A stretch of DNA of 12,633 bases. Source: Shinella sp. Lineage in GTDB: Bacteria; Pseudomonadota; Alphaproteobacteria; Rhizobiales; Rhizobiaceae. Shown in pieces: positions 12,105-12,633 of this stretch. The number at the start of each line of letters is the position of its first letter. Positions within the stretch are counted from its first letter, which is position 1. Under the pieces are notes generated by a model. The model saw nothing but the letters and a program-made list of their open reading frames with translations, did no database searches and was not told the DNA's origin. The stretch lies in assembly GCA_003248775.1 (NCBI GenBank), contig QFQX01000077.1, forward strand, positions 1-12,633, in the 5' to 3' direction. Both the position numbers and the translations under genes were made by a program.

Positions 12105-12633
12105 ATGACGAAGCTCAAGTCCGATTTCCTCCGCACCATGCATGAGCGCGGCTTCATTCATCAGATTTCCGATGAAAGCGGCCTCGACGATCTGCTGAGC
12201 AAGGAAAGCGTCACGGCCTATATCGGCTTCGACCCGACGGCGCCTTCTTTGCATGCCGGCGGTCTCATCCAGATCATGATGCTGCACTGGTTCCAGGCGA
12301 CCGGCCACCAGCCGATCTCGCTGATGGGCGGCGGCACCGGCATGGTCGGCGATCCTTCCTTCAAGGAGGAGGCCCGCCAGTTGATGACCATCGACACGAT
12401 CGAGAGCAACATTGCCTCGATCAAGCGCGTCTTCGCCAACTACCTCGACTACGACAAGGGGCCGAAGGACGGCGCCCTGATGATCAACAACGCCGAATGG
12501 CTGCGGTCGCTCAACTACCTCGAATTCCTGCGCGATGTCGGCCGTCACTTCTCCGTCAACCGCATGCTGTCCTTCGACAGCGTGAAGACACGCCTCGACC
12601 GCGAGCAGTCGCTGTCCTTCCTCGAATTCAACT
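12105..12633 (+). CDS. tyrS: tyrosyl-tRNA synthetase, 5' part (cut by window end)
   Basis: The first 176 codons of a class I aminoacyl-tRNA synthetase that charges tRNA-Tyr are present. The N-terminal catalytic fold shows YIGFDPTAPSLHAGGL (residues 39-54), the tyrosine and ATP site in which His50-Ala-Gly-Gly stands for the HIGH signature, then GGGTGMVGDPSFK with its Gly-rich and Asp motif, and NNAEWL. The KMSKS loop and C-terminal S4-like domain lie beyond the window. The ATG at 12105 has AAGG close upstream at 2-nt spacing. It is divergent from anmK. Confidence 0.96.
   Translation, partial: MTKLKSDFLRTMHERGFIHQISDESGLDDLLSKESVTAYIGFDPTAPSLHAGGLIQIMMLHWFQATGHQPISLMGGGTGMVGDPSFKEEARQLMTIDTIESNIASIKRVFANYLDYDKGPKDGALMINNAEWLRSLNYLEFLRDVGRHFSVNRMLSFDSVKTRLDREQSLSFLEFN

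Overview
The window is chromosomal DNA of a high-GC alphaproteobacterium, most likely a member of the Rhizobiaceae (Rhizobium/Agrobacterium/Ensifer type). The evidence is the gene order sufS2-sufB-sufC-sufD-sufS-sufT-sufA, the absence of an iscR gene at the operon head, and candidate RirA and Irr boxes at the operon promoter instead. The genus cannot be fixed from the sequence. I saw no tRNA, rRNA, insertion sequence or CRISPR array.

Left edge (1-1456). A stretch that resembles the 3' end of a cobalamin riboswitch runs into a doubtful 57-residue ORF with a strong ribosome binding site. It is followed by an Lrp/AsnC-type regulator and a LysE-family amino-acid exporter on the minus strand, 1 bp apart, a typical regulator-exporter pair.

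Centre (1458-9068, all minus strand). This is an iron-sulfur cluster assembly operon: a group I (NifS/IscS-like) cysteine desulfurase (sufS2), scaffold sufB, a small predicted membrane protein of unknown function, ATPase sufC, sufD, a group II cysteine desulfurase (sufS), the MIP18/DUF59 protein sufT and the A-type carrier sufA, ending in a hairpin terminator. The desulfurases supply persulfide sulfur, SufBC2D is expected to build the cluster, and SufT and SufA are expected to help deliver it. The promoter (TTGACG-N17-TAAAAC) is overlapped by a TGA-N9-TCA RirA-type box, and a near-perfect Irr/ICE palindrome lies over the expected start site. The operon leader and spacers hold several hairpins. 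Three of these, just ahead of the sufB, sufC and sufA ribosome binding sites, share a CCUUGRA loop.

Right (9021-12633). An alpha/beta hydrolase (COG2945-like) is divergent from the suf operon and may share its control region; a good intrinsic terminator follows it. Next come a patatin-like phospholipase, with a perfect 9-bp inverted repeat over the likely -10, then convergent anmK (anhydro-N-acetylmuramic acid kinase, peptidoglycan recycling), and the start of tyrS (tyrosyl-tRNA synthetase), cut by the window end.

The window is mostly well-known biology. The parts most worth a second look are the small membrane protein inside the suf operon, the repeated hairpins, the overlapping iron boxes with back-to-back promoters, and the palindrome ahead of the patatin gene.
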